Source: Streptococcus sp. HMSC034E03 (GTDB lineage Bacteria; Bacillota; Bacilli; Lactobacillales; Streptococcaceae). Taken from it: a stretch of DNA of 64,000 nucleotides. The position numbers and the translations under genes are program-made. The stretch is from positions 32,075-96,074 of the forward strand of contig NZ_KV804996.1 of the NCBI RefSeq assembly GCF_001811505.1, written 5' to 3'. The first letter of the stretch is position 1. Every line of letters starts with the position of its first letter. The notes below the pieces were generated by a model. It saw only the letters and a list, made by a program, of their open reading frames with translations. It was not told the DNA's origin and searched no databases. Shown piece after piece: positions 55,043 to 64,000 of the stretch.

Positions 55043-56101
55043 AAATCCAGTTACAGTGACACCCAATAAGCGAACGTCTTTATCTTTATCTGTCAGAGAT
55101 TCGTAAAGTTGGATAGCCATTTGTGAAATAGTTTCAGCATCTTGGATCTTTTGAGATAAGCTTTTCCGCTTAGTCATTGTAGAGAAGTCAGCATAGCGGA
55201 TTTTTAAAATAATAATCTTTCCAGATTTTTCATGTTTTTGAAGACTCAGGGCAACTCTTTCCGAAAGGAGAGTTAGCTCTTTTTTGATATCCTCTTCTAG
55301 ATTGAGAATTTTACTATAAGTTTTTTCTTTTCCAATAGATTTACGAATGCGATTGGATTTGACGGGAGAATTATCAATTCCACGAGCCTTGCGATACAAG
55401 TCAAAACCGAGTCGACCAAAACGATCAATGAGACTAATTTCAGAAATTTTTAAAAGATCAGCACCTGTAAATACCCCCATTTGATGCAATTTCTCAACTG
55501 TTTTCTTACCTACACCGTGGAATTTAGCGATATCCATTTGTTTGAGAAAATCTTCAGCTTCATCAGGGAGAATAACTGTCAGGCCTCGAGGTTTTTGGTA
55601 ATCGCTGGCTATTTTAGCTAAGAATTTATTATAAGACACACCAGCAGAAGCGGTCAAATGAAGTTCTTGCCAGATATCATTTTGAATCAAGCGAGCTATT
55701 TTGACTGCTGACTTGATATCCAGTTTGTTTTCAGTAACATCAAGATAGGCTTCATCAATACTCATGGGTTCAATGATGTCTGTATAGCGTCTGAAAATAG
55801 CACGAATTTGCTGACCAACTGCCAGATATTTGTCGTAGTTTCCAGAAATGAAAACTGCTTGAGGGCAACGTTCATAGGCTTCTTTAGAACTCATGGCTGA
55901 GTGGATGCCAAATGCTCGTGCTTCATAGCTACAGGTAGAAACAACACCGCGACCACCAGTTTTTCTAGGGTCACTGCCAATCACAACTGGCTTCCCTTTA
56001 AGTTTGGGATTGTCTCGAATTTCAACAGCAGCAAAAAAGGCATCCATGTCAATATGGATGATTTTACGAGATAAATCATTCATTAGTGGAAAAATCAACA
56101 T
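55040..56101 (-). CDS. dinB: DNA polymerase IV (DinB)
   Basis: Pol IV is a Y-family translesion polymerase. The 353-residue protein has the palm motifs [12 protein letters not shown] and [13 protein letters not shown] with the catalytic acids, the HhH thumb region [16 protein letters not shown], and the little-finger domain. The length with the first ATG (GAGAGG site) fits streptococcal DinB; an internal ATG six codons later lacks a ribosome site. Confidence 0.94.
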   Translation of the reverse strand: MLIFPLMNDLSRKIIHIDMDAFFAAVEIRDNPKLKGKPVVIGSDPRKTGGRGVVSTCSYEARAFGIHSAMSSKEAYERCPQAVFISGNYDKYLAVGQQIRAIFRRYTDIIEPMSIDEAYLDVTENKLDIKSAVKIARLIQNDIWQELHLTASAGVSYNKFLAKIASDYQKPRGLTVILPDEAEDFLKQMDIAKFHGVGKKTVEKLHQMGVFTGADLLKISEISLIDRFGRLGFDLYRKARGIDNSPVKSNRIRKSIGKEKTYSKILNLEEDIKKELTLLSERVALSLQKHEKSGKIIILKIRYADFSTMTKRKSLSQKIQDAETISQMAIQLYESLTDKDKDVRLLGVTVTGF

Positions 56102-56250
56102 GGAGAAACCTCTCAGTGCTAGTTTGTTTAATTTTATTATACTCTTTTTCTGAAAAAATGAAAATCAAATAATCTCTTTCAAAAATATAATACAGTTTGT
56201 GATATATTTTGAACTGTATTAGAAAAGAAAGTATTAAAAAAGTGAGTTTT

Positions 56251-56292
56251 TAGTTGTTGAAATCGTTTACTGTGTGTTATACTGAATACATG
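56251..56292 (+). promoter_or_regulatory. pflB promoter with cre box
   Basis: TGAAATCGTTTACT (56258-56271) matches the cre consensus at 13 of 14 positions. A -10 box TATACT follows at about 56279-56284, and TTGTTG upstream may be the -35 box, so the cre box lies in the promoter spacer. Confidence 0.65.
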
Positions 56293-56337
56293 AATGTAAC
56301 AGATGGCTGTTACTAGAAAGAAAAAAGAGGAATTAAC

Positions 56338-58653
56338 ATGGTTGTTAAGACAGTTGTTGAAGCACAGGACATTTTTGACAAAGCCTGGGAAGGCTTTAAA
56401 GGTGTTGACTGGAAAGAAAAAGCAAGTGTATCACGCTTTGTACAAGCAAACTACACTCCTTATGATGGAGATGAAAGCTTCCTTGCAGGACCAACAGAAC
56501 GTTCACTCCACATCAAAAAAATCGTAGAAGAAACTAAAGCACACTACGAAGAAACTCGTTTCCCAATGGACACTCGTCCAACTTCTATTGCTGATATTCC
56601 TGCTGGATTTATCGACAAAGAAAACGAATTGATTTATGGTATCCAAAACGATGAACTCTTCAAATTGAACTTCATGCCAAAAGGTGGTATCCGTATGGCT
56701 GAAACTACTTTGAAAGAAAATGGATACGAACCAGATCCAGCTGTTCACGAAATCTTCACTAAATACGTAACAACTGTTAATGACGGTATCTTCCGTGCTT
56801 ACACTTCAAATATCCGTCGCGCTCGTCACGCACACACTGTAACTGGTCTTCCAGATGCATACTCCCGTGGACGTATCATCGGTGTTTACGCACGTCTTGC
56901 TCTTTACGGTGCAGATTACTTGATGCAAGAAAAAGTAAACGACTGGAACTCAATCGAAGAAATCGATGAAGAAACAATCCGTCTTCGTGAAGAAATCAAC
57001 CTTCAATACCAAGCATTGCAACAAGTTGTTCGCTTGGGTGACCTTTATGGAGTTGACGTTCGCAAACCAGCGATGAACGTTAAAGAAGCAATCCAATGGG
57101 TTAACATCGCCTTTATGGCTGTCTGCCGTGTTATCAACGGTGCGGCTACATCTCTTGGACGTGTGCCAATCGTATTGGATATCTTTGCAGAACGTGACCT
57201 TGCTCGTGGTACATTTACTGAATCAGAAATCCAAGAATTTGTTGATGATTTCGTTATGAAACTTCGTACAGTTAAATTTGCTCGTACAAAAGCTTATGAC
57301 CAATTGTACTCAGGTGACCCAACCTTCATCACAACTTCTATGGCTGGTATGGGTAACGACGGTCGTCACCGTGTTACTAAGATGGACTACCGTTTCTTGA
57401 ACACTCTTGATAACATCGGTAACTCTCCAGAACCAAACTTGACAGTTCTTTGGACTGACAAATTGCCATACAACTTCCGTCGCTACTGTATGCACATGAG
57501 CCACAAACACTCTTCAATCCAATATGAAGGTGTTACAACAATGGCTAAAGATGGATATGGTGAAATGAGCTGTATCTCATGTTGTGTATCTCCACTTGAC
57601 CCAGAAAATGAAGAACAACGTCACAACATCCAGTACTTCGGTGCTCGCGTTAACGTTCTTAAAGCTCTTCTTACTGGTTTGAACGGTGGTTACGACGATG
57701 TTCATAAAGACTACAAAGTATTTGACATCGAACCAATCCGTGACGAAGTCCTTGAATTCGAATCAGTTAAAGCAAACTTTGAAAAATCTCTTGACTGGTT
57801 GACTGACACTTACGTAGATGCTTTGAACATCATCCACTACATGACTGATAAGTACAACTACGAAGCTGTTCAAATGGCCTTCTTGCCAACTAAACAACGT
57901 GCTAATATGGGATTCGGTATCTGTGGATTTGCTAACACTGTTGACACATTGTCAGCTATCAAGTACGCTACAGTTAAACCAATCCGTGACGAAAATGGCT
58001 ACATCTACGATTACGAAACAATCGGTGAATACCCACGTTGGGGTGAAGATGACCCACGTTCAAACGAATTGGCAGAATGGTTGATCGAAGCTTACACAAC
58101 TCGTCTACGTAGTCACAAACTTTACAAAGACGCAGAAGCTACAGTATCACTTTTGACAATCACATCTAACGTTGCTTACTCTAAACAAACTGGTAACTCA
58201 CCAGTCCACAAAGGTGTATACCTCAACGAAGATGGTTCTGTGAACTTGTCTAAACTTGAATTCTTCTCACCAGGTGCTAACCCATCTAACAAAGCTAAAG
58301 GTGGATGGTTGCAAAACTTGAACTCACTTGCTAGCCTTGACTTTGGTTATGCAGCTGACGGTATCTCATTGACAACTCAAGTTTCACCTCGCGCTCTTGG
58401 TAAAACTCGTGACGAACAAGTTGATAACTTGGTAACAATCCTTGATGGTTACTTTGAAAACGGTGGACAACACGTTAACTTGAACGTTATGGACTTGAAC
58501 GATGTTTACGAAAAGATCATGTCAGGTGAAGACGTTATCGTACGTATCTCAGGATACTGTGTAAATACTAAGTACCTCACTCCAGAACAAAAAACTGAAT
58601 TGACACAACGTGTCTTCCACGAAGTTCTTTCAATGGATGATGCATTGAGCTAA
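56338..58653 (+). CDS. pflB: Pyruvate formate-lyase
   Basis: PFL splits pyruvate to acetyl-CoA and formate in anaerobic growth. The 771-residue enzyme has the two catalytic cysteines in [10 protein letters not shown] (about residues 415-424) and the glycyl-radical site VRISGYCVN near the C-terminus. The protein needs an activating enzyme (pflA) not in the window. Codon use is strongly biased, as in highly expressed genes. Formate and acetyl-CoA from PFL link with the fatty-acid cluster. The ATG has an AAGAGG site. Confidence 0.97.
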   Translation: MVVKTVVEAQDIFDKAWEGFKGVDWKEKASVSRFVQANYTPYDGDESFLAGPTERSLHIKKIVEETKAHYEETRFPMDTRPTSIADIPAGFIDKENELIYGIQNDELFKLNFMPKGGIRMAETTLKENGYEPDPAVHEIFTKYVTTVNDGIFRAYTSNIRRARHAHTVTGLPDAYSRGRIIGVYARLALYGADYLMQEKVNDWNSIEEIDEETIRLREEINLQYQALQQVVRLGDLYGVDVRKPAMNVKEAIQWVNIAFMAVCRVINGAATSLGRVPIVLDIFAERDLARGTFTESEIQEFVDDFVMKLRTVKFARTKAYDQLYSGDPTFITTSMAGMGNDGRHRVTKMDYRFLNTLDNIGNSPEPNLTVLWTDKLPYNFRRYCMHMSHKHSSIQYEGVTTMAKDGYGEMSCISCCVSPLDPENEEQRHNIQYFGARVNVLKALLTGLNGGYDDVHKDYKVFDIEPIRDEVLEFESVKANFEKSLDWLTDTYVDALNIIHYMTDKYNYEAVQMAFLPTKQRANMGFGICGFANTVDTLSAIKYATVKPIRDENGYIYDYETIGEYPRWGEDDPRSNELAEWLIEAYTTRLRSHKLYKDAEATVSLLTITSNVAYSKQTGNSPVHKGVYLNEDGSVNLSKLEFFSPGANPSNKAKGGWLQNLNSLASLDFGYAADGISLTTQVSPRALGKTRDEQVDNLVTILDGYFENGGQHVNLNVMDLNDVYEKIMSGEDVIVRISGYCVNTKYLTPEQKTELTQRVFHEVLSMDDALS

Positions 58654-58669
58654 GATTCATAATAGTAAA

Positions 58670-58702
58670 TCAAAAACCAGTCACTCTGACTGGTTTTTTT
58701 GT
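58670..58702 (+). terminator. pflB terminator
   Basis: AAAACCAGTC and GACTGGTTTT form a perfect stem followed by T. Confidence 0.9.
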
Positions 58703-58727
58703 TATAAAAATTTTTTTAAAAAATAAT

Positions 58728-58777
58728 AGTCAATTTTAGTCAAATATCTTGACTATTACTGACTAAAGTGATAAACT
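58728..58777 (+). promoter_or_regulatory. clpL promoter with CtsR operator
   Basis: AGTCAATTTTAGTCAAA (58728-58744) is a tandem CtsR-type heptad repeat. TTGACT (58749) and TAAACT (58772) form a promoter with a 17-bp spacer, and another GACTATTACTGACTAAAG overlaps it. CtsR would block transcription until heat stress. Confidence 0.75.
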
Positions 58778-58884
58778 AAGAACATAAGGATAAGGAAATC
58801 CTTAGAAAACCTTGATTTTAAGGTGATTATGTATTTCATCTTAAGATCAAAGTATGGGTAAAACCTAGAAAAGAGGTGCAACCT

Positions 58885-58977
58885 ATGTTTAACATTAGCA
58901 TTTTTAGAAGTCCAATCGCAAAACCTGTATTGGATAAAGAAAAACCTGAAATTATACGTAGAGTAGCTATTAGCTAG
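58885..58977 (+). CDS. Small ORF in the clpL leader
   Basis: An AAGAGGTG site stands just before the ATG. The frame gives 30 residues, MFNISIFRSPIAKPVLDKEK and on to RRVAIS, amphipathic and basic at the end. It lies between the clpL promoter and a second CtsR box, about 80 bases before clpL. It may be a real peptide made under heat stress, a regulatory leader peptide, or chance. I do not recognise it. Confidence 0.4.
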   Translation: MFNISIFRSPIAKPVLDKEKPEIIRRVAIS

Positions 58978-58997
58978 TCTAAATTTTTTAAAACAAA

Positions 58998-59014
58998 GGT
59001 CAAAGAAAGTCAAA
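58998..59014. promoter_or_regulatory. CtsR operator next to clpL
   Basis: GGTCAAAGAAAGTCAAA is an almost perfect CtsR box (GGTCAAANANAGTCAAA). It lies 44-60 bases before the clpL start and downstream of the first promoter, so it may be a roadblock or control a second start. Confidence 0.8.
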
Positions 59015-59057
59015 TTATTTTGACTAAGTAAATTTGAAAACAAACGAGGTATGAAAT

Positions 59058-61169
59058 ATGAATAACAACTTTAACAACTTTAATAACTTTAACAACATGG
59101 ATGATTTATTTAACCAATTGATGGGCGGTATGCGTGGATATAGTTCTGAAAATCGTCGTTACTTGATTAACAGTCGTGAAGTAACTCCAGAAGAATTCGC
59201 TATTTACCGTCAAACTGGTCAATTCCCAAATGAAGGAAGTGACCAAGCACAGTATGTTCAAGGTAAAGCTATGAAACAAGATGGTATTCTTGCAAAACTT
59301 GGACGTAACTTAACAGCTGAAGCTCGTGAAGGAAAGTTGGATCCGGTTATTGGACGTAATAAGGAAATCCAAGAAACATCTGAAATTCTTTCTCGTCGTA
59401 CTAAGAACAACCCAGTTCTTGTAGGTGATGCTGGTGTCGGTAAAACAGCCGTAGTTGAAGGTTTGGCCCAAGCTATCGTGAACGGTGACGTTCCTGCAGC
59501 AATCAAGAACAAAGAGATCATTTCTATTGATATTTCTGGACTTGAAGCTGGTACTCAATACCGTGGAAGTTTTGAAGAAAACATTCAAAATTTGGTAAAT
59601 GAGGTCAAAGAAGCTGGAAATATTATCCTTTTCTTCGACGAAATCCATCAAATCCTGGGTGCAGGTAGCACAGGAGATGGTCAAGGATCTAAAGGTCTTG
59701 CGGATATCTTGAAACCAGCTCTTTCACGTGGTGAATTGACAGTGATTGGGGCAACAACTCAAGATGAATATCGCAACACTATTTTGAAAAATGCTGCTCT
59801 TGCTCGTCGTTTCAACGAAGTAAAAGTTAATGCTCCATCTGCTGAAGATACCTTCAAGATTCTCCAAGGGATCCGTGATCTATATCAACAACACCATAAT
59901 GTTATCTTGCCAGATGAAGTGCTGAAAGCTGCTGTTGATTATTCTGTTCAATATATTCCACAACGTAGCTTTCCAGATAAGGCTATCGACCTAGTCGATG
60001 TCACAGCTGCTCACTTGGCAGCACAACACCCAGTGACAGATGTGCATGCTGTGGAACATGAAATTGAAGAAGAAAAAGCTAAACAAGAAGCTGCAGCTGC
60101 TAAAGAGGATTATGAAGCGGCATTAAATGCAAAAATTCGTATTGAAGAACTTGAAAAGAAAATTGCCAACCATACAGAAGATCACAAGGTTACAGCTACT
60201 GTAAATGATGTAGCTGAGTCTGTCGAACGGATGACTGGAATCCCAGTATCACAAATGGGTGCAACCGATATCGAACGATTGAAAGATATGGGTCACCGTT
60301 TGCAAACCAAAGTTATTGGCCAAGACAAGGCTGTTGAAGCAGTAGCAAAAGCGATTCGTCGTAACCGTGCTGGTTTTGATGAAGGAAACCGTCCAATCGG
60401 TAGCTTCCTCTTTGTAGGTCCTACTGGTGTTGGTAAGACTGAGTTAGCTAAACAATTGGCTCTTGATATGTTTGGTACTAAAGATGCCATCATCCGTTTG
60501 GACATGTCAGAATATAGCGACCGTACAGCCGTATCTAAATTGATTGGTACAACTGCAGGTTATGTTGGTTACGATGATAACAACAATACCTTGACTGAAC
60601 GTGTTCGTCGTAATCCATACTCAATCGTTCTTCTTGACGAGATTGAAAAGGCGGATCCTCAAGTCATCACCCTTCTCCTCCAAGTTTTGGACGATGGTCG
60701 TTTGACAGATGGTCAAGGTAACACTGTCAACTTCAAGAATACGGTGATTATCGCAACTTCAAACGCTGGATTTGGTTATGAAGCGAACTTGACAGAAGAC
60801 GCGGACAAACCAGAACTCATGGATCGTTTGAAACCTTACTTCCGTCCAGAATTCCTCAATCGCTTCAACGCTGTGATTGAATTCTCACACTTGAGCAAGG
60901 AAGACCTTTCTAAGATTGTAGATTTGATGTTGGTTGATGTCAATAAGACACTTGCTAAGAAAGAGATCGACTTGACAGTGAGCGATGCAGCCAAAGAATA
61001 TATGACCGAAGAAGGTTACGATGAAGTCATGGGTGTTCGCCCACTCCGTCGTGTAGTTGAACAACAAATTCGTGACAAAGTCACAGACTTCCACTTGGAT
61101 AACCTTGATGCTAAACACCTAGAAGCTGACATGGAAGATGGTGTTTTGGTCATTCGTGAAAAAGCCTAA
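59058..61169 (+). CDS. clpL: ClpL, ATP-dependent chaperone
   Basis: ClpL is a HSP100 chaperone that refolds proteins and supports heat and penicillin tolerance. The 703-residue protein starts with an Asn/Phe repeat ([12 protein letters not shown]). It has two AAA+ modules with GDAGVGKT (residues 123-130) and GPTGVGKT (about residue 455), and a coiled-coil middle domain (about residues 330-370). It lacks the ClpP-binding loop typical of ClpC/ClpE, as known for ClpL. CtsR boxes upstream predict heat induction. Confidence 0.96.
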   Translation: MNNNFNNFNNFNNMDDLFNQLMGGMRGYSSENRRYLINSREVTPEEFAIYRQTGQFPNEGSDQAQYVQGKAMKQDGILAKLGRNLTAEAREGKLDPVIGRNKEIQETSEILSRRTKNNPVLVGDAGVGKTAVVEGLAQAIVNGDVPAAIKNKEIISIDISGLEAGTQYRGSFEENIQNLVNEVKEAGNIILFFDEIHQILGAGSTGDGQGSKGLADILKPALSRGELTVIGATTQDEYRNTILKNAALARRFNEVKVNAPSAEDTFKILQGIRDLYQQHHNVILPDEVLKAAVDYSVQYIPQRSFPDKAIDLVDVTAAHLAAQHPVTDVHAVEHEIEEEKAKQEAAAAKEDYEAALNAKIRIEELEKKIANHTEDHKVTATVNDVAESVERMTGIPVSQMGATDIERLKDMGHRLQTKVIGQDKAVEAVAKAIRRNRAGFDEGNRPIGSFLFVGPTGVGKTELAKQLALDMFGTKDAIIRLDMSEYSDRTAVSKLIGTTAGYVGYDDNNNTLTERVRRNPYSIVLLDEIEKADPQVITLLLQVLDDGRLTDGQGNTVNFKNTVIIATSNAGFGYEANLTEDADKPELMDRLKPYFRPEFLNRFNAVIEFSHLSKEDLSKIVDLMLVDVNKTLAKKEIDLTVSDAAKEYMTEEGYDEVMGVRPLRRVVEQQIRDKVTDFHLDNLDAKHLEADMEDGVLVIREKA

Positions 61170-61189
61170 ATCAAGATTTTGAAAATAAA

Positions 61190-61223
61190 AAAAAGGAACC
61201 AGTTGAAAAAACTGGTTCTTTTA
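61190..61223. terminator. Bidirectional terminator
   Basis: GGAACCAGTT pairs with AACTGGTTC, with A-rich and T-rich flanks. It separates clpL from the converging luxS. Confidence 0.9.
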
Positions 61224-61225
61224 TG

Positions 61226-61708
61226 TTAAATGACATGACGTTCAAAGGCATCGTCTGAGATTCCTTGTTCAAGGATCAATTTTGCCCATTCCTTAGCTGA
61301 AAATAGGCTATGATCCTTGTAGTTACCACAAGATTCAATGGTTGTTCCTGGGACATCTTCCCAAGTTGTTGTTTCAGCGATTTCTTTGAGTGAATCCTTG
61401 ATGACAGCAGCGATTTCTGCGCTAGTATGACGTCCCCACATAATCATATGGAAACCTGTACGACAGCCAAATGGTGAACAATCAATCATCCCGTCAATGC
61501 GAGTACGGATGAGTTTGGCCAAGAGGTGCTCTATCGTATGAAGACCAGCAGTAGGGATTGAGTCTTCGTTTGGTTGAACCAAGCGAATATCAAAGTTAGA
61601 AATGATATCTCCCTTAGGACCTGTTTCTTCTCCGATTAAACGGACATACGGTGCTTTAACAATGGTGTGATCGAGTTCAAAACTTTCAACAATAACTTCT
61701 TTTGACAT
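61226..61708 (-). CDS. luxS: S-ribosylhomocysteine lyase, AI-2 synthase
   Basis: LuxS cleaves S-ribosylhomocysteine to homocysteine and DPD, the precursor of AI-2. The 160-residue protein has the metal site HTIEH (His57, His61) and Cys127 in [10 protein letters not shown]; Cys82 is in the segment SPFGCRTGF. The ATG at 61708 with AAAGGAAA upstream is preferred to the ATG five codons earlier. It converges with clpL. Confidence 0.97.
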   Translation of the reverse strand: MSKEVIVESFELDHTIVKAPYVRLIGEETGPKGDIISNFDIRLVQPNEDSIPTAGLHTIEHLLAKLIRTRIDGMIDCSPFGCRTGFHMIMWGRHTSAEIAAVIKDSLKEIAETTTWEDVPGTTIESCGNYKDHSLFSAKEWAKLILEQGISDDAFERHVI

Positions 61709-61836
61709 GGTATTTCCTTTCAACTTTCTTCTTTCATTATATCATAAAGATTTGTTTGAGAACTGTCAATAAAAGAACTTTTTCTCAGATGGTTTTTTTA
61801 AAAGTTTCTCATAAAAATGTTTTTAAATCAATTTGA

Positions 61837-61883
61837 AAAATTCTGAAAATTGTATTGACACTTGGCTGAAAAGGGATTATAAT
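61837..61883 (+). promoter_or_regulatory. aliA promoter with CodY-like box
   Basis: AAAATTCTGAAAATT (61837-61851) matches the CodY consensus at 13 of 15 positions. It directly precedes a perfect promoter, TTGACA (61855) and TATAAT (61878), with a 17-bp spacer. CodY would repress peptide uptake in rich medium. Confidence 0.75.
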
Positions 61884-61910
61884 GTATAAAAAGTCATAAA
61901 GGAGTTTATT

Positions 61911-63893
61911 ATGAAATTTTCAAAAGTAATGGCCCTAGCAGGGGTGACTCTGTTAGCGTCTGGTGTTTTGGCAGCTTGTTCAGGTTCAGGCTCTAGTGCA
62001 AAGGGTGAGAAAACTTTTTCTTATGTTTATGAAACAGATCCAGATAGTCTCAACTATTTGACAACTGGTAAGGCTGCGGTTGCTAATATCACAAGTAATG
62101 TCGTTGATGGTTTGATGGAGAATGACCGCTACGGTAACTTCGTGCCATCTTTGGCAGAAGATTGGTCAGTGTCTAAAGACGGGTTGACTTACACTTACAC
62201 AATCCGTAAAGATGCTAAGTGGTACACTTCTGAAGGCGAAGAGTATGCACCAGTTAAAGCGCAAGACTTTGTAACAGGTCTTAAGTATGCTGCTGACAAT
62301 AAGTCAGAAGCCCTTTATCTTGTTCAAGAATCTATTAAAGGTTTGGATGCTTATGTAAAAGGTGAAGTTAAAGACTTCTCAGAAGTTGGAATCAAGGCTG
62401 TAGATGATCAAACAGTTCAATACACTTTGAACAAACCAGAAAGCTTCTGGAACTCTAAGACAACCATGGGAATTCTTGCACCAGTCAATGAAGAATTCCT
62501 TACTTCTAAAGGAAGTGACTTTGCTAAAGCAACAGATCCAAGCAGTATTCTTTACAACGGTCCTTTCTTGTTGAAATCATTGGTAGCAAAATCTTCAGTA
62601 GAATTTGAAAAGAATCCAAACTACTGGGATAAGGACAATGTTCATATTGATAAAGTAAAACTTTCATTCTGGGATGGTCAAGACAATAACAAACTTGCAG
62701 AAACCTTTAAAGATGGTGGTTTCTCAATGGCCCTTCTCTTCCCAACAAGTGGAAGCTACTCTGAACTTGAAAAAGAGTTTAAGGATAACATCGTTTATAC
62801 AACACAAGATTCTACAACTTTCTTAGTCGGTACGAATATTGACCGTCAGTCTTACAAATATACTTCTAAGACTACAGACGAGCAAAAGACTTCAACTAAG
62901 AAAGCTCTTCTTAACAAAGACTTCCGTCAAGCCATCGCCTTTGGTTTTGATAGAACAGCTTATGCTTCTCAAGTTAATGGAGCAAGTGGAGCAAGCAAAC
63001 TCCTTCGTAACTTGTTCGTACCACCAACATTTGTTCAAGCAGATGGTAAAAACTTTGGTGACTTAGTTAAGGAAAAATTAGTGACCTATGGTGATGAGTG
63101 GAAAGATGTTAATCTAGAAGACGCTCAAGACGGTCTTTACAATCCTGAAAAAGCAAAAGCAGAGTTTGCTAAGGCTAAGACAGCTCTCCAAGCGGAGGGT
63201 GTTCAATTCCCAATCCACTTGGATATGCCAGTTGACCAAACCAATACTACAAAAGTTCAACGTGTTCAATCATTGAAACAATCGCTTGAAGCAACATTAG
63301 GAACTGACAATGTTGTTATTGATATCCAACAACTTCAAAAAGATGAAGTCTTAAATGTTACCTACTTTGCTGAAACAGCTGCCGGTGAAGATTGGGACCT
63401 TTCAGATAACGTTGGTTGGTCTCCGGACTACATCGACCCATCTACTTACCTTGATATCATCAAACCATCAGTAGGTGAAAATACTAAGACTTACCTAGGA
63501 TTTGATTCAGGCACAAATAACGCTGCTGCCAAACAAGTTGGTTTGGAAGATTACGAAAAGATGGTTGTTGAAGCTGGCAATGAAGACACTGACGTTTCAA
63601 AACGTTATGATAAATATGCTGCTGCCCAAGCTTGGTTGACAGATAGTGCATTGATTATTCCAACAACTTCTAAAACTGGACGTCCAATGTTGTCTAAGAT
63701 GGTGCCATTCACACTTCCATTTGCTTACTCAGGTAACAAGGGAACAAGTGAAGCACTCTTGTACAAATACCTTGACCTTCAAGATAAGCCAGTAACTGCT
63801 GATGAATATCAAAAAGCTCAAGATAAATGGAAGAAAGAAAAAGAAGAATCTAATAAAAAAGCGCAAGAAGATCTTGCAAAACATGTAAAATAA
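61911..63893 (+). CDS. aliA: AliA, oligopeptide-binding lipoprotein
   Basis: AliA binds oligopeptides and passes them to the Ami ABC transporter; it also senses peptides. The 660-residue protein has a lipoprotein signal with lipobox VLAAC and Cys23. The mature part is an OppA-type protein with TYTYTIRKDAKWYTSEGEEY and ILYNGPFLLKSL. The sequence is very close to pneumococcal AliA, closer than to AmiA. In pneumococcus the gene lies right of the capsule locus; here it stands directly beside luxS. Confidence 0.93.
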   Translation: MKFSKVMALAGVTLLASGVLAACSGSGSSAKGEKTFSYVYETDPDSLNYLTTGKAAVANITSNVVDGLMENDRYGNFVPSLAEDWSVSKDGLTYTYTIRKDAKWYTSEGEEYAPVKAQDFVTGLKYAADNKSEALYLVQESIKGLDAYVKGEVKDFSEVGIKAVDDQTVQYTLNKPESFWNSKTTMGILAPVNEEFLTSKGSDFAKATDPSSILYNGPFLLKSLVAKSSVEFEKNPNYWDKDNVHIDKVKLSFWDGQDNNKLAETFKDGGFSMALLFPTSGSYSELEKEFKDNIVYTTQDSTTFLVGTNIDRQSYKYTSKTTDEQKTSTKKALLNKDFRQAIAFGFDRTAYASQVNGASGASKLLRNLFVPPTFVQADGKNFGDLVKEKLVTYGDEWKDVNLEDAQDGLYNPEKAKAEFAKAKTALQAEGVQFPIHLDMPVDQTNTTKVQRVQSLKQSLEATLGTDNVVIDIQQLQKDEVLNVTYFAETAAGEDWDLSDNVGWSPDYIDPSTYLDIIKPSVGENTKTYLGFDSGTNNAAAKQVGLEDYEKMVVEAGNEDTDVSKRYDKYAAAQAWLTDSALIIPTTSKTGRPMLSKMVPFTLPFAYSGNKGTSEALLYKYLDLQDKPVTADEYQKAQDKWKKEKEESNKKAQEDLAKHVK

Positions 63894-63898
63894 GAAAA

Positions 63899-63926
63899 AG
63901 AGGCCGGACAAAAGTCTGGCCTTTTG
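63899..63926 (+). terminator. aliA terminator
   Basis: AGGCCGGAC pairs with GTCTGGCCT around AAAA and runs into TTTT. The remaining bases to 64000 show nothing. Confidence 0.9.
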
Positions 63927-64000
63927 ATACCCTTCCTGAGACTTTAGTTTAGCATGTTGATTATTGGTTTAATCCCTGCATTGAAGTAGTAGATTAGACT

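Overview
The window is chromosomal DNA of a low-GC Gram-positive coccus, almost certainly a mitis-group Streptococcus (S. mitis / S. oralis / S. pneumoniae relatives). The evidence is four BOX elements, the type II fatty-acid synthesis cluster with FabM, FabT and FabK, a linked ClpL-LuxS-AliA segment, and protein sequences that read like pneumococcal ones. I cannot fix the species.

Layout. Positions 1-5400 are an accessory segment, the right part of a phage-related chromosomal island or prophage relic. It holds a helicase-loader C-terminus, small orphan ORFs, a long non-coding block of hairpin repeats, a DUF1492/ArpU-like regulator, a HicAB toxin-antitoxin pair and a terminator-rich right end. 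Positions 5413-17073 hold a secreted protein, then fabM, fabT, fabH, acpP, fabK, fabD, fabG, fabF, accB, fabZ, accC, accD and accA. This is the whole malonyl-CoA and acyl-chain elongation machinery, with two FabT operators and two BOX elements inside the cluster. Positions 17307-25141 hold a CPBP protease, then on the minus strand efp-asp23-nusB, a butanediol dehydrogenase, gatCAB and a small protein pair damaged by a BOX element. prfC is at 25387-26931.

Positions 27281-33745 are the arginine deiminase operon arcA-arcB-arcC-arcD plus an M20 dipeptidase, on the minus strand. It imports arginine and turns it into ornithine, ammonia, CO2 and ATP. Positions 34103-38441 hold a second CPBP protease, an unknown membrane protein and the TrkH/TrkA potassium system. 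Then follow trmL behind a terminated leader RNA, an FMN riboswitch with ribU, a PAP2 phosphatase, a ParB-like/GNAT pair, rplK-rplA, and ilvB-ilvN-ilvC-ilvA behind a CodY-like box. An SPFH protein, a small HTH-like protein, a glutamine-type ABC transporter, a DUF2207 protein, uppP, dinB, pflB, clpL, luxS and aliA complete the window.

Control logic visible in the DNA: FabT boxes on fatty-acid synthesis, cre boxes on arcA, bdh and pflB, CodY boxes on ilvB and aliA, CtsR boxes on clpL, and FMN sensing on ribU. The best candidates for something undescribed are the 2487-2985 hairpin array with 48- or 58-bp periodicity, the hairpin cluster after prfC, the trmL leader RNA, the small ORF between two CtsR operators before clpL, and the relic of a holin-like toxin module beside gatC.
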